Source of the DNA: S139-23 sp047639315
Lineage (GTDB): Bacteria; Planctomycetota; GCA-002687715; DRQF01
Assembly: GCA_047639315.1 (NCBI GenBank)
Contig: JBLINQ010000003.1
Coordinates: 21,300-85,299 of the forward strand
Length of the DNA: 64,000 bases
Direction: 5' to 3'
How positions within the stretch are numbered: the first letter of the stretch is position 1; each line of letters starts with the position of its first letter. The notes under the pieces are model-generated. The model saw only the letters and a list, made by a program, of their open reading frames with translations. It was not told the origin of the DNA and made no database searches. Below are positions 52,399 to 60,842 of this stretch, piece by piece. The position numbers and the translations under genes were made by a program.

Positions 52399-54243
52399 AT
52401 GACCGCAAAAAACCGCAAAATCATCATCCTTCCGTTCGCATTAGAAGAAGAAGGATTGCGAAGTAAATCTGATTTCCTGGGGCGCCAAATCCCTATTTAC
52501 CTGCGCAACTGTTTTGAGAAACAAGAGCCCGGTCGTGTCGTTGCTTCACCGATCGCAACCGAAAAATCAAACTTTCGCTATTGGGTCGTCCACAAGGATC
52601 TTTGGCGTGACGATGCCGCTCGGAGTTTTGCGCGCGAGCGAGGTTACGACATCGTGGTCTTTGGTATCCTCTCGGGGCCGAGCAGCGAAGGTTCTATTCG
52701 AACGCTCAGGTTGAAGAGCCTCATGGTGGAAAGCGGCAAGATCCTGGTCGACAAGACCATCACTGGCGACATCTTCCGAATCATGAGAACAAGCCTCGAG
52801 GGATTGAGCGTCTATGCCTCGATGATCCCTCGGGATGCAGCCGCCCTGTTTACACCTGAAACAGAATCGGCACCGGCTTTTGAGAACTACCTGCGTGGTC
52901 TGGACGTCTTGTTGGCCCTTCGTTCCGACGGCATCCAACTCAATAACTACGAGAAGGCTCTTGAGCCGTTCAAACGTGCCCTCAGGATTGATGGCGAATT
53001 TGGTATCGCATTGACCGCGGGTCTAAGTTGCGCACTTCAAGCTGTCGAACCTCAAGGCGAGAAGATGACGACCGAGGTGATCCAAGAGGCGATCGAATCG
53101 TGGATGGAGATTTCTCCTTTAGATCATCGAAACTACGCCGTGCTCGCTGAAATACTCTTGGAAAGAGGTGATCTTGCGGGATCACTTGCGGTCTTGCAGC
53201 GAGGCTTGGAGTTTATTCAACCGCCAAGCCGCGACCTTCTTCGGCGCAGTGGAGATCTCTTAAGTCAACTGGGCAAACACAAGGAAGCTTTGTCAGCCTA
53301 TGAGACTTGTGAGACACTTGGACACGAGGCTATTTTGGTCGAACGCATGTCTGGGCTCAATATCATGCTCGGCAACGCCAAGGCCGCTCGCAGGCAATTA
53401 GATTCTCTCCTCGTAGAAGATCCAGCTCGAAGTGATCTGTGGCTCCGCGCCGGGCTCTTAGCTCAGCGCGACAAAGATCTGGATTCGGCATGGATCTATT
53501 TCAGCCGTATGTTCGATAGCGACGCTTCACCGAGTGTTAGTGAGTTAACCAAGCTCAATGCTGTGTTGGGCAAAGCTACCGCCGGTGAGCCGCTCACAAC
53601 TCACCTCCGCACTTGGTATCCACCGGAGTCGATGGCATCGGAAGAGCGTTTGCTTTTCTCTAAGACATTGCGTCTTGCCGGTTCCCGAATGGAGGCAGGT
53701 CTTTGCTTGAGCTCGATTCGCGTGGAGGATCTTGACGCCGCCAAGAAGTCACTCTTGGCCCGCGAAAGACTCAACCTTCTTCATGAAGGTTTTGATTCTA
53801 ACTTTGCCGAACTTGCCCAGCGCATTGTGAATGATGGTTCTATCGAAGGCCGAGAAATTCTGGACGAAACTGTTTCGAGTGAGCCAGATTTCTGGCCAGC
53901 GCGTTTTTTGCGCGGCTTGATCTTTTCCAAGTTAGGGGATTACCAGCAATCGTTCGAAGAGATGAACATCATTCTTGAAGTGGAACCGGAGAACGACATT
54001 GTCTGGTACACCCGCGGATTGCAATTGGCCCGCTTAGGTAACGATGTCGATGCTGTCGCAAGCTTTGACACGGCGATTCGGCTGAACGGCAAAGAGACCG
54101 ACTATCATGCCAACTTGGCTCTCTCTCATGCCCGTTTGCAACATCAACGGCGCGCGATGGAGGCCCTGGAAGAAGTGAAGACGTTGCGCCCTCAAGACCC
54201 TGAGAACGACCGGCTTCAACAGGCCATTGAGAACTACCTTTAG
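52399..54243 (+). CDS. TPR-repeat protein with a TolB/CsgG-like N-terminal domain
   Basis: The 614-residue cytoplasmic protein begins with an alpha/beta domain (about 1-165) starting KIIILPF, then ARERGYDIVVFGILSGPSSEGSIRTLRLKSLMVESGKIL. This resembles the FlgO/TolB-type domains that precede TPRs in planctomycete and deltaproteobacterial proteins. About ten TPR-like units follow (NYEKALEPFKRALRIDGEFGIAL, RGDLAGSLAVLQRGLEF, GNDVDAVASFDTAIRLNGK). Likely a scaffold; no catalytic residues recognised. The ATG at 52399 is preferred to a TTG at 52375. Confidence 0.82.
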   Translation: MTAKNRKIIILPFALEEEGLRSKSDFLGRQIPIYLRNCFEKQEPGRVVASPIATEKSNFRYWVVHKDLWRDDAARSFARERGYDIVVFGILSGPSSEGSIRTLRLKSLMVESGKILVDKTITGDIFRIMRTSLEGLSVYASMIPRDAAALFTPETESAPAFENYLRGLDVLLALRSDGIQLNNYEKALEPFKRALRIDGEFGIALTAGLSCALQAVEPQGEKMTTEVIQEAIESWMEISPLDHRNYAVLAEILLERGDLAGSLAVLQRGLEFIQPPSRDLLRRSGDLLSQLGKHKEALSAYETCETLGHEAILVERMSGLNIMLGNAKAARRQLDSLLVEDPARSDLWLRAGLLAQRDKDLDSAWIYFSRMFDSDASPSVSELTKLNAVLGKATAGEPLTTHLRTWYPPESMASEERLLFSKTLRLAGSRMEAGLCLSSIRVEDLDAAKKSLLARERLNLLHEGFDSNFAELAQRIVNDGSIEGREILDETVSSEPDFWPARFLRGLIFSKLGDYQQSFEEMNIILEVEPENDIVWYTRGLQLARLGNDVDAVASFDTAIRLNGKETDYHANLALSHARLQHQRRAMEALEEVKTLRPQDPENDRLQQAIENYL

Positions 54244-54316
54244 CCCCTAAGATCGGGATTTTGGAATTCGATTCTTGAGAGTCAGTTCCCAATCTGGGAT
54301 GTGCTATGCTGCTGCC

Positions 54317-54721
54317 ATGAAATACCCACGGCTCCTCAGCTATCTCGCACTCTCTCTCTTGGTTGTTTTGTCGGCTTGCGCGTCCAAGCCGATGGCGGCC
54401 AAGAAAATAGTCACCGTTGAGTCACGAGAGCCTCTCAACGTGAACGACGGTGGCGGTTCGATCTCAATCCGGGTAAAGGGCAAATCAACGATCCTCATGA
54501 TCGATGATCGGCGTTTCGTTTGCCAGGATTACTCTGGGTACATCGGACAGGTGAACGGCAGCAAGGGCTGGGTCCATGTCGGAAAACTCGACTTCACCTA
54601 TGATCCCGAAAAAATCTTCATCCGTGGAAGAAAACGGTGGCAGACTTTTAGCCGCCGAGGCGAATTGAGCTATTTCGTGGCCCAGGACGGCACAACGGGC
54701 CGTTCTGTCTTCAAAGACTAG
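54317..54721 (+). CDS. Small putative lipoprotein
   Basis: The 134-residue product has a lipoprotein signal peptide (LLSYLALSLLVVLSAC, lipobox LSAC), so it should be lipid-anchored after cleavage. The mature part is beta-rich with no family recognised. An in-frame start at 54275 would precede the signal peptide and is rejected. It lies 70 bp upstream of the TPP riboswitch. Confidence 0.78.
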   Translation: MKYPRLLSYLALSLLVVLSACASKPMAAKKIVTVESREPLNVNDGGGSISIRVKGKSTILMIDDRRFVCQDYSGYIGQVNGSKGWVHVGKLDFTYDPEKIFIRGRKRWQTFSRRGELSYFVAQDGTTGRSVFKD

Positions 54722-54790
54722 CCCCCGCCCCCAATTCCTCTCGCTTCTGTCATTTGCGCTCATCCCCCTTAGACCCTAAGCTGCTGGCAT

Positions 54791-54872
54791 GTTGCGGGGG
54801 GTGCCTCATGGGTCTGAGGCTGAGATCACACCCTATGAACCTGATCCGGGTAACCGGCGGAGGGACGGCGAC
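54791..54872 (+). promoter_or_regulatory. TPP (THI-box) riboswitch
   Basis: The conserved thi-box core is present: GGGGTGCC (54797-54804), CTGAGA (54820-54825), ACCC, then GAACCTGATCCGGGTAA (54838-54853) and CGGAGGGA. The P1 helix pairs GTTGC (54791-54795) with GCGAC (54868-54872). It lies 55 bases upstream of the thiC start and should repress thiC when thiamine pyrophosphate is bound. Confidence 0.97.
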
Positions 54873-54927
54873 TGGGCCCAAGTCCCAATCCCCCCATTCA
54901 CTCAAGCCGAATACGACTGAGGTCCAT

Positions 54928-56700
54928 ATGAACCAGCCAAATGACCGTTATGATGCTTTTGAACTCCCTGCAATCGGGGGCAACCCGTCGACCCAGAAAG
55001 AGGGAACGAATCCAGGGTCCTTCGCCAAGACTGGCAAAATCGCTGCCGGCGTTGATGGCCGTTGGACTTTTAGCTCTCCCGACACGCCTGGGATGCCGCA
55101 ACCATCGGACAAAACGGCTTGGGACTTCATGCCCGCTGATTGGCAACTTGTCGCCGGTCAATGGCAACCACCAGAAGGATTTAAACCCTCGACCCAGCTT
55201 GAGTTCGCCCGATTAGGTCAAGTCACTCCTGAGATGATCAAGGTGGCCGAACAGGAATCACACCTGACTCCGGAGTCAGTGCGAGACGAAGTAGCAGCCG
55301 GCCGGATGGTTATCCCAGCCAACAAGAATCACCTCACGCAGGGTTTGATTCCAATGGCGATCGGTCGCGCCACAAAAACAAAAATCAACGCCAACATGGG
55401 AGCCTCCCCGGTCGCATCTGGAACTTCAGATGAAGTTGAAAAGTTGGAGTGGGCTGAAAGGTGGGGCGCAGACACGGTCATGGACCTGTCGACTGGCGGC
55501 GACCTTAACGCTTGCCGAAAATCGCTCATCGCGGCCTCAACGGTCCCAATCGGCACGGTACCGATCTACTCGATGATTATTGGCCGCCAGATCGAAGATC
55601 TCAATGAAGAGATGGTCATGGCCGAGCTCGAGAATCAAGCTCAGCAAGGTGTCGACTACTTCACCATCCATGCTGGCGTCTTGCGAGAGCACTTGGTCCA
55701 CATCAAAGATCGTTTGATTGGCATTGTGAGCCGCGGCGGCGCCTTGTTGGCCAAATGGATGATCCATCACGATCGTCAAAACTTGATGTTTGACATGTGG
55801 GATGACATCTGCGACCTCATGCGTGTTCACGACGTCACGTTCTCCATTGGTGACGGGCTCAGGCCTGGTGGACTGGCTGACGCAACCGATCGTGCCCAAT
55901 TGCGCGAATTAGCAGCGCTCGGCCAGCTCACTGAAAGAGCTTGGCGTCGCGGTGTGCAGGTCATGGTTGAAGGACCTGGCCACGTGCCCTTCGATCAAAT
56001 CGAATACAACATGAAGTTGCAGCGATCGCTCTGCCATGGGGCTCCCTTCTATGTTCTGGGCCCATTGGTCACAGACATCTTCCCTGGCTACGACCACATC
56101 ACAAGTTGTATCGGCGCAACCGCAGCGGCTTACCACGGCGCTTCAATGCTGTGCTACGTCACGCCGAAGGAACACTTGGGGCTCCCGAAGAAAGACGACG
56201 TGAAGCAGGGTTGCGTCGCCTACAAGATTGCGGCTCACGCTGCTGACGTTGCCCTCGGAATTCCTGGTACTCGCGATCGCGATGACGAGTTGACCAAGGC
56301 ACGTGCAGCTTTGAACTGGGAAGAGCATTTTAATCTCTCCTTCGACCCAGATACGGCCCGTGCTTATCATGACGAGGATCTGGATGTGGACACAGATTTC
56401 TGTGCCATGTGCGGTCACGATTGGTGCAGCGTGCGAATCTCGAAGGAAATCCAGGAGTTCGCTTCTGGGAAGTCGGAAGACTTCTCCTGGGAGACGCCAA
56501 AGGTCTCTGCCGCTCTCAGTGATGAGCAAAAAGAGATCCTTGAAAAACGTGGCGTCTTATCTCCGGATGAGATTCACCGTCTGGCATCGAAGACTCGGAA
56601 CCAGATGGGGGCTGAGGCTGAAACAGCAGCATCCTGTCACTCCGATCTGACAGATAGCGAGACAGCGAAGACGATCCAGGCGACTCAAGAAAACGTCTAA
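54928..56700 (+). CDS. thiC: Phosphomethylpyrimidine synthase ThiC
   Basis: The 590-residue radical-SAM enzyme converts 5-aminoimidazole ribotide to HMP-P, the pyrimidine half of thiamine. It has MVIPANKNHLTQG, INANMGASPVASG, VMDLSTGGDL and MVEGPGHVPFDQIEYNMKLQ. The [4Fe-4S] motif CAMCGHDWC (C-x2-C-x4-C) is near residue 490. GAGG lies 6 bases before the ATG at 54928; the frame stays open upstream into the riboswitch, which is not coding. The TPP riboswitch gives feedback control. No other thi gene is next to it. Confidence 0.97.
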   Translation: MNQPNDRYDAFELPAIGGNPSTQKEGTNPGSFAKTGKIAAGVDGRWTFSSPDTPGMPQPSDKTAWDFMPADWQLVAGQWQPPEGFKPSTQLEFARLGQVTPEMIKVAEQESHLTPESVRDEVAAGRMVIPANKNHLTQGLIPMAIGRATKTKINANMGASPVASGTSDEVEKLEWAERWGADTVMDLSTGGDLNACRKSLIAASTVPIGTVPIYSMIIGRQIEDLNEEMVMAELENQAQQGVDYFTIHAGVLREHLVHIKDRLIGIVSRGGALLAKWMIHHDRQNLMFDMWDDICDLMRVHDVTFSIGDGLRPGGLADATDRAQLRELAALGQLTERAWRRGVQVMVEGPGHVPFDQIEYNMKLQRSLCHGAPFYVLGPLVTDIFPGYDHITSCIGATAAAYHGASMLCYVTPKEHLGLPKKDDVKQGCVAYKIAAHAADVALGIPGTRDRDDELTKARAALNWEEHFNLSFDPDTARAYHDEDLDVDTDFCAMCGHDWCSVRISKEIQEFASGKSEDFSWETPKVSAALSDEQKEILEKRGVLSPDEIHRLASKTRNQMGAEAETAASCHSDLTDSETAKTIQATQENV

Positions 56701-56717
56701 ACGTCTCAATCGATCAT

Positions 56718-56747
56718 GTTGGAGGAGCAGTTTGTTGCTCCTCCAAC
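56718..56747 (+). terminator. Hairpin after thiC, no T-run
   Basis: GTTGGAGGAGC (56718-56728) and GCTCCTCCAAC (56737-56747) form a perfect 11-bp stem with an 8-base loop, 17 bases after the thiC stop. Without a T-run it may stabilise the 3' end or work as a weak terminator. Confidence 0.6.
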
Positions 56748-56956
56748 ACGTCTTCCCCACCCGTAGCGCTTGCCCCATATTTGCGCTTAGAGCTGCTTAA
56801 GCCCCTCTCTTCTCTCGGGCCACGGTAACGTCCGCCAATTCTCCTAAGAATCAGAACTTTACCGGTATGGCCGGGTTTCATTATGGACGATCGGTTTGAC
56901 CGACATCCGAATCATGCTGTCTGTTGAAGGGCAGCAGGAACCCGCAGGAGAAGCGC

Positions 56957-58168
56957 ATGACCAGGTTCTTGATCATGAGTGTTTTGGCTGTTGTCGCCAT
57001 CAACCTCAGTGCCTCGGCCCAGCAAGGGGCCGAGAAGGAGTCTCTTTGGGATTTCTATTCCAAGAAGTACGACAGCAACAAGGACGGGTCGATCTCCAAG
57101 GACGAGTACAATCGTCAGGGCGACGCCTTTACCCGGCTGGACACCAACCAAGACGGCCGTTTGACGGAGCCAGATTTTGCCGGGCGTACGGGTGGCAATC
57201 GGCGCAGGAGGGGTGGCCGCCAATCGTCAGGTCGATCGTCTAGTGTGGTCTTGAAGCGCTTCCTGCTTTCAAGCGCCGACAAGAACAACGACGAATCCGT
57301 TGATGCCAAGGAGTGGTCGAATCTCAAGGCAACCGTCGACACCGACAATAATGATGTCATCAGCGAAGATGAACTTGCCAAGGTACGTGGTCGCAAGCGG
57401 ATGATGAGCATGCTCGTTCGTCGTCTTGATAAAGATCAGGACGGAAAGGTCACCGCCAAAGAATTCTCAGATTCTCTCGGGTCGTTAGATGCCGACAAGT
57501 CGGGCGCATTCGAAGCGAAGGAGATTGCGAGCCAAGGTCGGAGGCAACCGAATCGTAGTGGCAATGCCCGCAGGCGAAACGGGCGCGGGAGCAATCAAAC
57601 AAAGGACGTGCCCCAACCTGGTGAGCAAGCTCCTGATTTCAAACTGCCAGTTCTTGGTGTCGGAAAAAAGACCGCGCAACTCTCCAGCTTCATTGGCCAG
57701 AAACCCGTTGCTCTCATTTTCGGGTCATACACATGACCGCCATTTAGAAGATCAGCCGGTCGGCTGAGAGAACTCTTCAAGACCTACAAATATCAAATTC
57801 AATTCTTTGTCGTATACATACGCGAGGCACACGCCTTAGATTCTCGCTCGCCGATGGATTACGGAATGATCGAAGATCCCATCACGGATAAGGAAAGAAG
57901 TTCGGTGGCGTCCCAGTGCGTCAAAGAGCTGAAGCTCGACATGATCCCGGCCCTCATCGACCGAATGGACGATCGGGTCAACAAGGCGTATCAGGGTCAT
58001 CCCGATCGCCTCTTCCTGGTTGGGAAGGATGGCAAGATGTCCTACTCCGGCGCACGAGGTCCGTCTGGTTTCAAGACCGAAGAACTGGAAGCTGCGATCA
58101 AAATTGAGTTGAAGAAGATCAAGAAGACTTCTGAGCTCGCTCCACCAAAGATCACTGAGACGAAGTAG
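56957..58168 (+). CDS. Secreted EF-hand selenoprotein with iodothyronine-deiodinase-like domain (UGA at 57734-57736 read as Sec)
   Basis: A signal peptide (residues 1-21) leads to six EF-hand calcium loops at 39-50, 62-73, 108-119, 128-139, 158-169 and 178-189 (for example DSNKDGSISKDE, DKDQDGKVTAKE). A redoxin domain follows from about 217 (PGEQAPDFKLP). It reaches FGSYT, then UGA (57734-57736, residue 260), then PPFRR and 137 further codons in the same frame to a TAG at 58166-58168. Vertebrate deiodinases have FGSCT-Sec-PPF at this point. The downstream part also matches them (FFVVYIREAHALDS against human FLVIYIEEAHASDGW; RLFLVGKDGKMSYSGARGPSGF). The His of EEAH, needed for deiodination, is kept. 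Read through, the protein has 403 residues with Sec260. A SECIS-like hairpin follows the UGA. AGGAG precedes the ATG at 56957. The bacterial substrate is unknown. Confidence 0.9.
57747..57778 (+). promoter_or_regulatory. Candidate bacterial SECIS element
   Basis: TCAGCC (57752-57757) and GGCTGA (57762-57767) form a perfect 6-bp stem capped by GGTC. A lower stem pairs GAAGA (57747-57751) with TCTTC (57774-57778), with a 6-base bulge. The loop begins 22 nt after the UGA and starts with G, as bacterial SECIS elements bound by SelB do. It is inside the coding sequence, as expected in bacteria. Confidence 0.7.
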
Positions 58169-58230
58169 ACACACCGGCCGAGATTTGGTGCGTTCCCATT
58201 CCAATTGCACCAATCTTTGAGTTTCGTGCA

Positions 58231-58268
58231 ACGAAGGTTTCTGCCTCGCAGAAGCCTTCGTTTCATTC
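58231..58268 (+). terminator. Rho-independent terminator of the selenoprotein gene
   Basis: A 14-bp stem (58231-58244 with 58248-58261, one G-U pair) with a 3-base loop is followed by TTTCATTC. It lies 62 bases after the stop at 58168, supporting one transcript across the UGA. Confidence 0.8.
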
Positions 58269-58280
58269 ATGCGCGCTGGC

Positions 58281-59363
58281 CTAATCTGATGTCGGAGTCG
58301 GGGGCTCAAGCTCGGCCCGTTGATAGAGGCGCATCTGCATGTCTTTGAGGCCCCGGGGGAGGAAGAATTCCTCTCGCGCTTCCAGTTGCCCATGAATAAG
58401 CTCGACCCGAACCAGGTCAACTCCCAGTTCAGCACGCAGAATCCACTTGCCGGTGTAGTCGGTTGATGTGGACATAGAAGAGTCATTGTGCCATTGATCG
58501 TCTGAGCCAAGGCGCAAAACTCGAAGCCGCACGAAGGAAAGTTCGGCACCGTTTTCTTGGATGATGGTTCCTGAGGCGAAGAACGGCGGCCTCGTCAATT
58601 TGATCCTGTCGAAACGGTTATCTTGGTCAGCCGATTCCGGTAACTCGAGCCAAGCCCTCGTCATCAAACTTTGCTCTTTTCCTTCGTCCTGAAGGAAACG
58701 AATACGGAGTGGACCCGGGCCGGCACAAAAGAGATTCAAGGCTAAGTAGCCGCCCTTATCGATGCCTTTGGTTGGGATTCGGTGTCGTATTTCTATGTCG
58801 TCTATTGTCGAGAAGAGATCAACGACCACCCACTCATGATTGAGAAGGCGATCGTTTTTCCCAAACATTTGAAGCTTCAGGGGGCGTGCCACGAAAGGAA
58901 TGTCGACGACGACGGCTTTGTTCTCATGCGTAGGGCCCACGACTTCGATGCAGTAAGGAAACGAATCCTGCGCCAAAACTTCGATTTGGTAGGTCCGGTT
59001 GAAGGGCAGATTCCAGAAGCGCGCCACGCCACCTTGGGTCGATTCTTTGAGCTTCAGTGAAGGCGCGCCGAAGACTGTCACGCGTGCCGACTGAGGTCCA
59101 TCGGATCCGGTTGGACTGCTCAGCTTGACAATCAACGCCGATTTCTCGTGCTCTCTTTTTGAGCCGGCCCTGAAGTGGGGCTTCAAGGCCGGGTGTCTCA
59201 GGCCGGAGAAGCGGGAAACCGAACCCCGGTGCGATGATTGATGGCCTCGGATGTACAGATCGTCATCCTGGTCCCCCTCATCCAAGCCCGACTTCCCAAC
59301 AAACCACAAGATGGAAATGACTAGCGCAACGATGGCAATGGGCTTCGATGACGTCGACCACAT
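58281..59363 (-). CDS. Membrane-anchored protein with carboxypeptidase-regulatory-like beta domains
   Basis: The 360-residue product has a signal anchor (IAIVALVISILWFVG), a polar His/Ser/Arg-rich linker, and a beta-rich extracytoplasmic part with QSARVTVFGAPSLKLKESTQGGVARFWNLPFNRTYQIEVLAQ. It resembles the carboxypeptidase-regulatory-like modules of the proteins at 7496-10468 and 47654-48919. AAGGAGGAGG lies 7 bases before the ATG, a strong start. It converges on the selenoprotein gene. No catalytic motif; role unknown. Confidence 0.75.
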   Translation of the reverse strand: MWSTSSKPIAIVALVISILWFVGKSGLDEGDQDDDLYIRGHQSSHRGSVSRFSGLRHPALKPHFRAGSKREHEKSALIVKLSSPTGSDGPQSARVTVFGAPSLKLKESTQGGVARFWNLPFNRTYQIEVLAQDSFPYCIEVVGPTHENKAVVVDIPFVARPLKLQMFGKNDRLLNHEWVVVDLFSTIDDIEIRHRIPTKGIDKGGYLALNLFCAGPGPLRIRFLQDEGKEQSLMTRAWLELPESADQDNRFDRIKLTRPPFFASGTIIQENGAELSFVRLRVLRLGSDDQWHNDSSMSTSTDYTGKWILRAELGVDLVRVELIHGQLEAREEFFLPRGLKDMQMRLYQRAELEPPTPTSD

Positions 59364-59601
59364 GTTTTTACCTCCTCCTTAAGCCTTGCTCCTGAGGGTA
59401 GAAGGGCGGGGGGGCTCAAAGTGCCACGATTGCCCAAATTTTTGACCAACACATCGCTGCCTTACATTCGCAGCCCACCGGTGGCTGGAAGAAAATGCAA
59501 ACACGACACCTAAGGCGGCCCCATGTTAGAATTTGCTCGCCCTCGGAATGCTGGTCGGGCCCCGATGAATCGCCTACGAAAGATTGTCTGTGTCAGAGAA
59601 A

Positions 59602-60516
59602 ATGAAACACATCTTGGTGACCGGACCCCATCGCTCCGGTACGACGTGGATTGGCAATACAATTGCTTCCCACGGCGGCATGCGACTCCTTCTCGAGCCG
59701 TTCAACTCAAACTTCCCACCCTACGGTTTCGGGGTTCACCTGACCCACCCTTACACTCACTTCGAGTCAAGTGAGCAACAAGAAGAACTGCGACGAGCGT
59801 TTGATTGCGTGTTGGCAGAAGGGCCAGGCGGATATGCCCGCGGTGTCTGCCAGGCTACGAACGCCGGGTGGAAGACTCCGTTGCGGTTCGCTTGGCACTA
59901 TTTGCAGGCGGTGAAATCGCCACGCGTTTTGGTCAAAGATCCGATCGCTTTGTTTTCGGCAGATTGGCTCCACGAGCAGTATGACCTCGCTGTCATTTGT
60001 ACGATGCGCTCGCCCTGGGCATTTGTTGCCTCGCTCAAGGTCGCCAAGTGGGGTTTCAGTTTTAAGAATCTCGCCAAGCAAGAAGAACTCATGGCCGAAT
60101 TTCCAAGCGAAATGGTGACAAAGATGCATCATCTCATTGAGAATTCAGACGACAAGATCGAAAAGTGGTCTCACCTTTGGAACCTTCTTCACCATCAGAT
60201 CTTGAGCTACAAAGAGCGATTTCCCAGCTGGCACTTTATCCGATATGAAGAGGTCGCGGCTGAACCCCAGAAAGGATTCGCCGGCATTTTGAACCACCTG
60301 AATCTTGAGATGACGCCCGCCGTGTCCAAGTACATCGATGATTACACGTCCACGAAGAACAAGACCGAAACCAACTCGACAAGTTATCAACCGAGAGATT
60401 CGAAGAAGATTTTAGAGAGTTGGCGCGAGCGTCTCACGGAATCTGAGATTGCGCAGGTGACTGAAGCGACAGCGGATTTGGCCTCAAAACTCTATCCAGA
60501 CATACAGGTGTCATAG
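59602..60516 (+). CDS. PAPS-dependent sulfotransferase family protein
   Basis: The 304-residue protein begins with VTGPHRSGTTWIGNTI, the 5'-phosphosulfate-binding loop of sulfotransferases. TMRSPWAFVASLKVAKWGFS supplies the 3'-phosphate-binding Arg and Ser, and a WHFIRYEEV segment is typical of the family. Members move sulfate from PAPS to carbohydrates, lipids or proteins. The ATG at 59602 is preferred to a TTG at 59584. The stop overlaps the convergent Smr gene stop by 6 bases. Confidence 0.88.
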   Translation: MKHILVTGPHRSGTTWIGNTIASHGGMRLLLEPFNSNFPPYGFGVHLTHPYTHFESSEQQEELRRAFDCVLAEGPGGYARGVCQATNAGWKTPLRFAWHYLQAVKSPRVLVKDPIALFSADWLHEQYDLAVICTMRSPWAFVASLKVAKWGFSFKNLAKQEELMAEFPSEMVTKMHHLIENSDDKIEKWSHLWNLLHHQILSYKERFPSWHFIRYEEVAAEPQKGFAGILNHLNLEMTPAVSKYIDDYTSTKNKTETNSTSYQPRDSKKILESWRERLTESEIAQVTEATADLASKLYPDIQVS

Positions 60517-60840
60517 CGTTACGACAAATGCCCCATCACCGCCCTGGGTGCTCTTCTCAGGATAATAAGAGATGATCTCGCCATCTTTTGCAAGTTGCTT
60601 CAGGGTCCGCTCAACTTGGGGTTTGACGACCGGTCCGCGTTTCGAGTGAATCCCTTTGCCCGTGATGATCCTGGCTTTCGCGTGCTGGTCTTTTTTCGCT
60701 TGGGTGATGAAGCGGATGGTTGCGTGTTTGACTTCGCTCGACGACACAACGCCCATGGTGTGGAAGTCTAATTCGACTTGGGCATCGGCTAGATGAGCAT
60801 AGCGGTTGGTTGACGTACGCTTCTGTCTCTTTTTAGCCAC
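60511..60840 (-). CDS. Small MutS-related (Smr) domain protein
   Basis: The 109-residue protein is a single Smr domain: LDFHTMG (with the LDxH element), ARIITGKGIHSKRGPVVKPQVERTL, and a C-terminal GGDGAFVVTL. Smr domains are endonucleases acting on DNA or RNA, including ribosome-collision nucleases of the SmrB type, though this minimal form is of unknown target. It starts 2 bases after the HEAT gene stop. Confidence 0.9.
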   Translation of the reverse strand: MAKKRQKRTSTNRYAHLADAQVELDFHTMGVVSSSEVKHATIRFITQAKKDQHAKARIITGKGIHSKRGPVVKPQVERTLKQLAKDGEIISYYPEKSTQGGDGAFVVTL

Positions 60841-60842
60841 GA

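Noticed and set aside
54754..54927. Longer ThiC start
   Set aside because: The extra 58 codons lie in the TPP riboswitch and do not belong to ThiC.
57734..57853. Nonsense mutation or frameshift splitting the EF-hand/redoxin gene into two pseudogene pieces
   Set aside because: The frame is intact on both sides of the single UGA, the UGA stands exactly at the deiodinase Sec position, and a SECIS-like hairpin and one terminator after 58168 fit a single functional gene.
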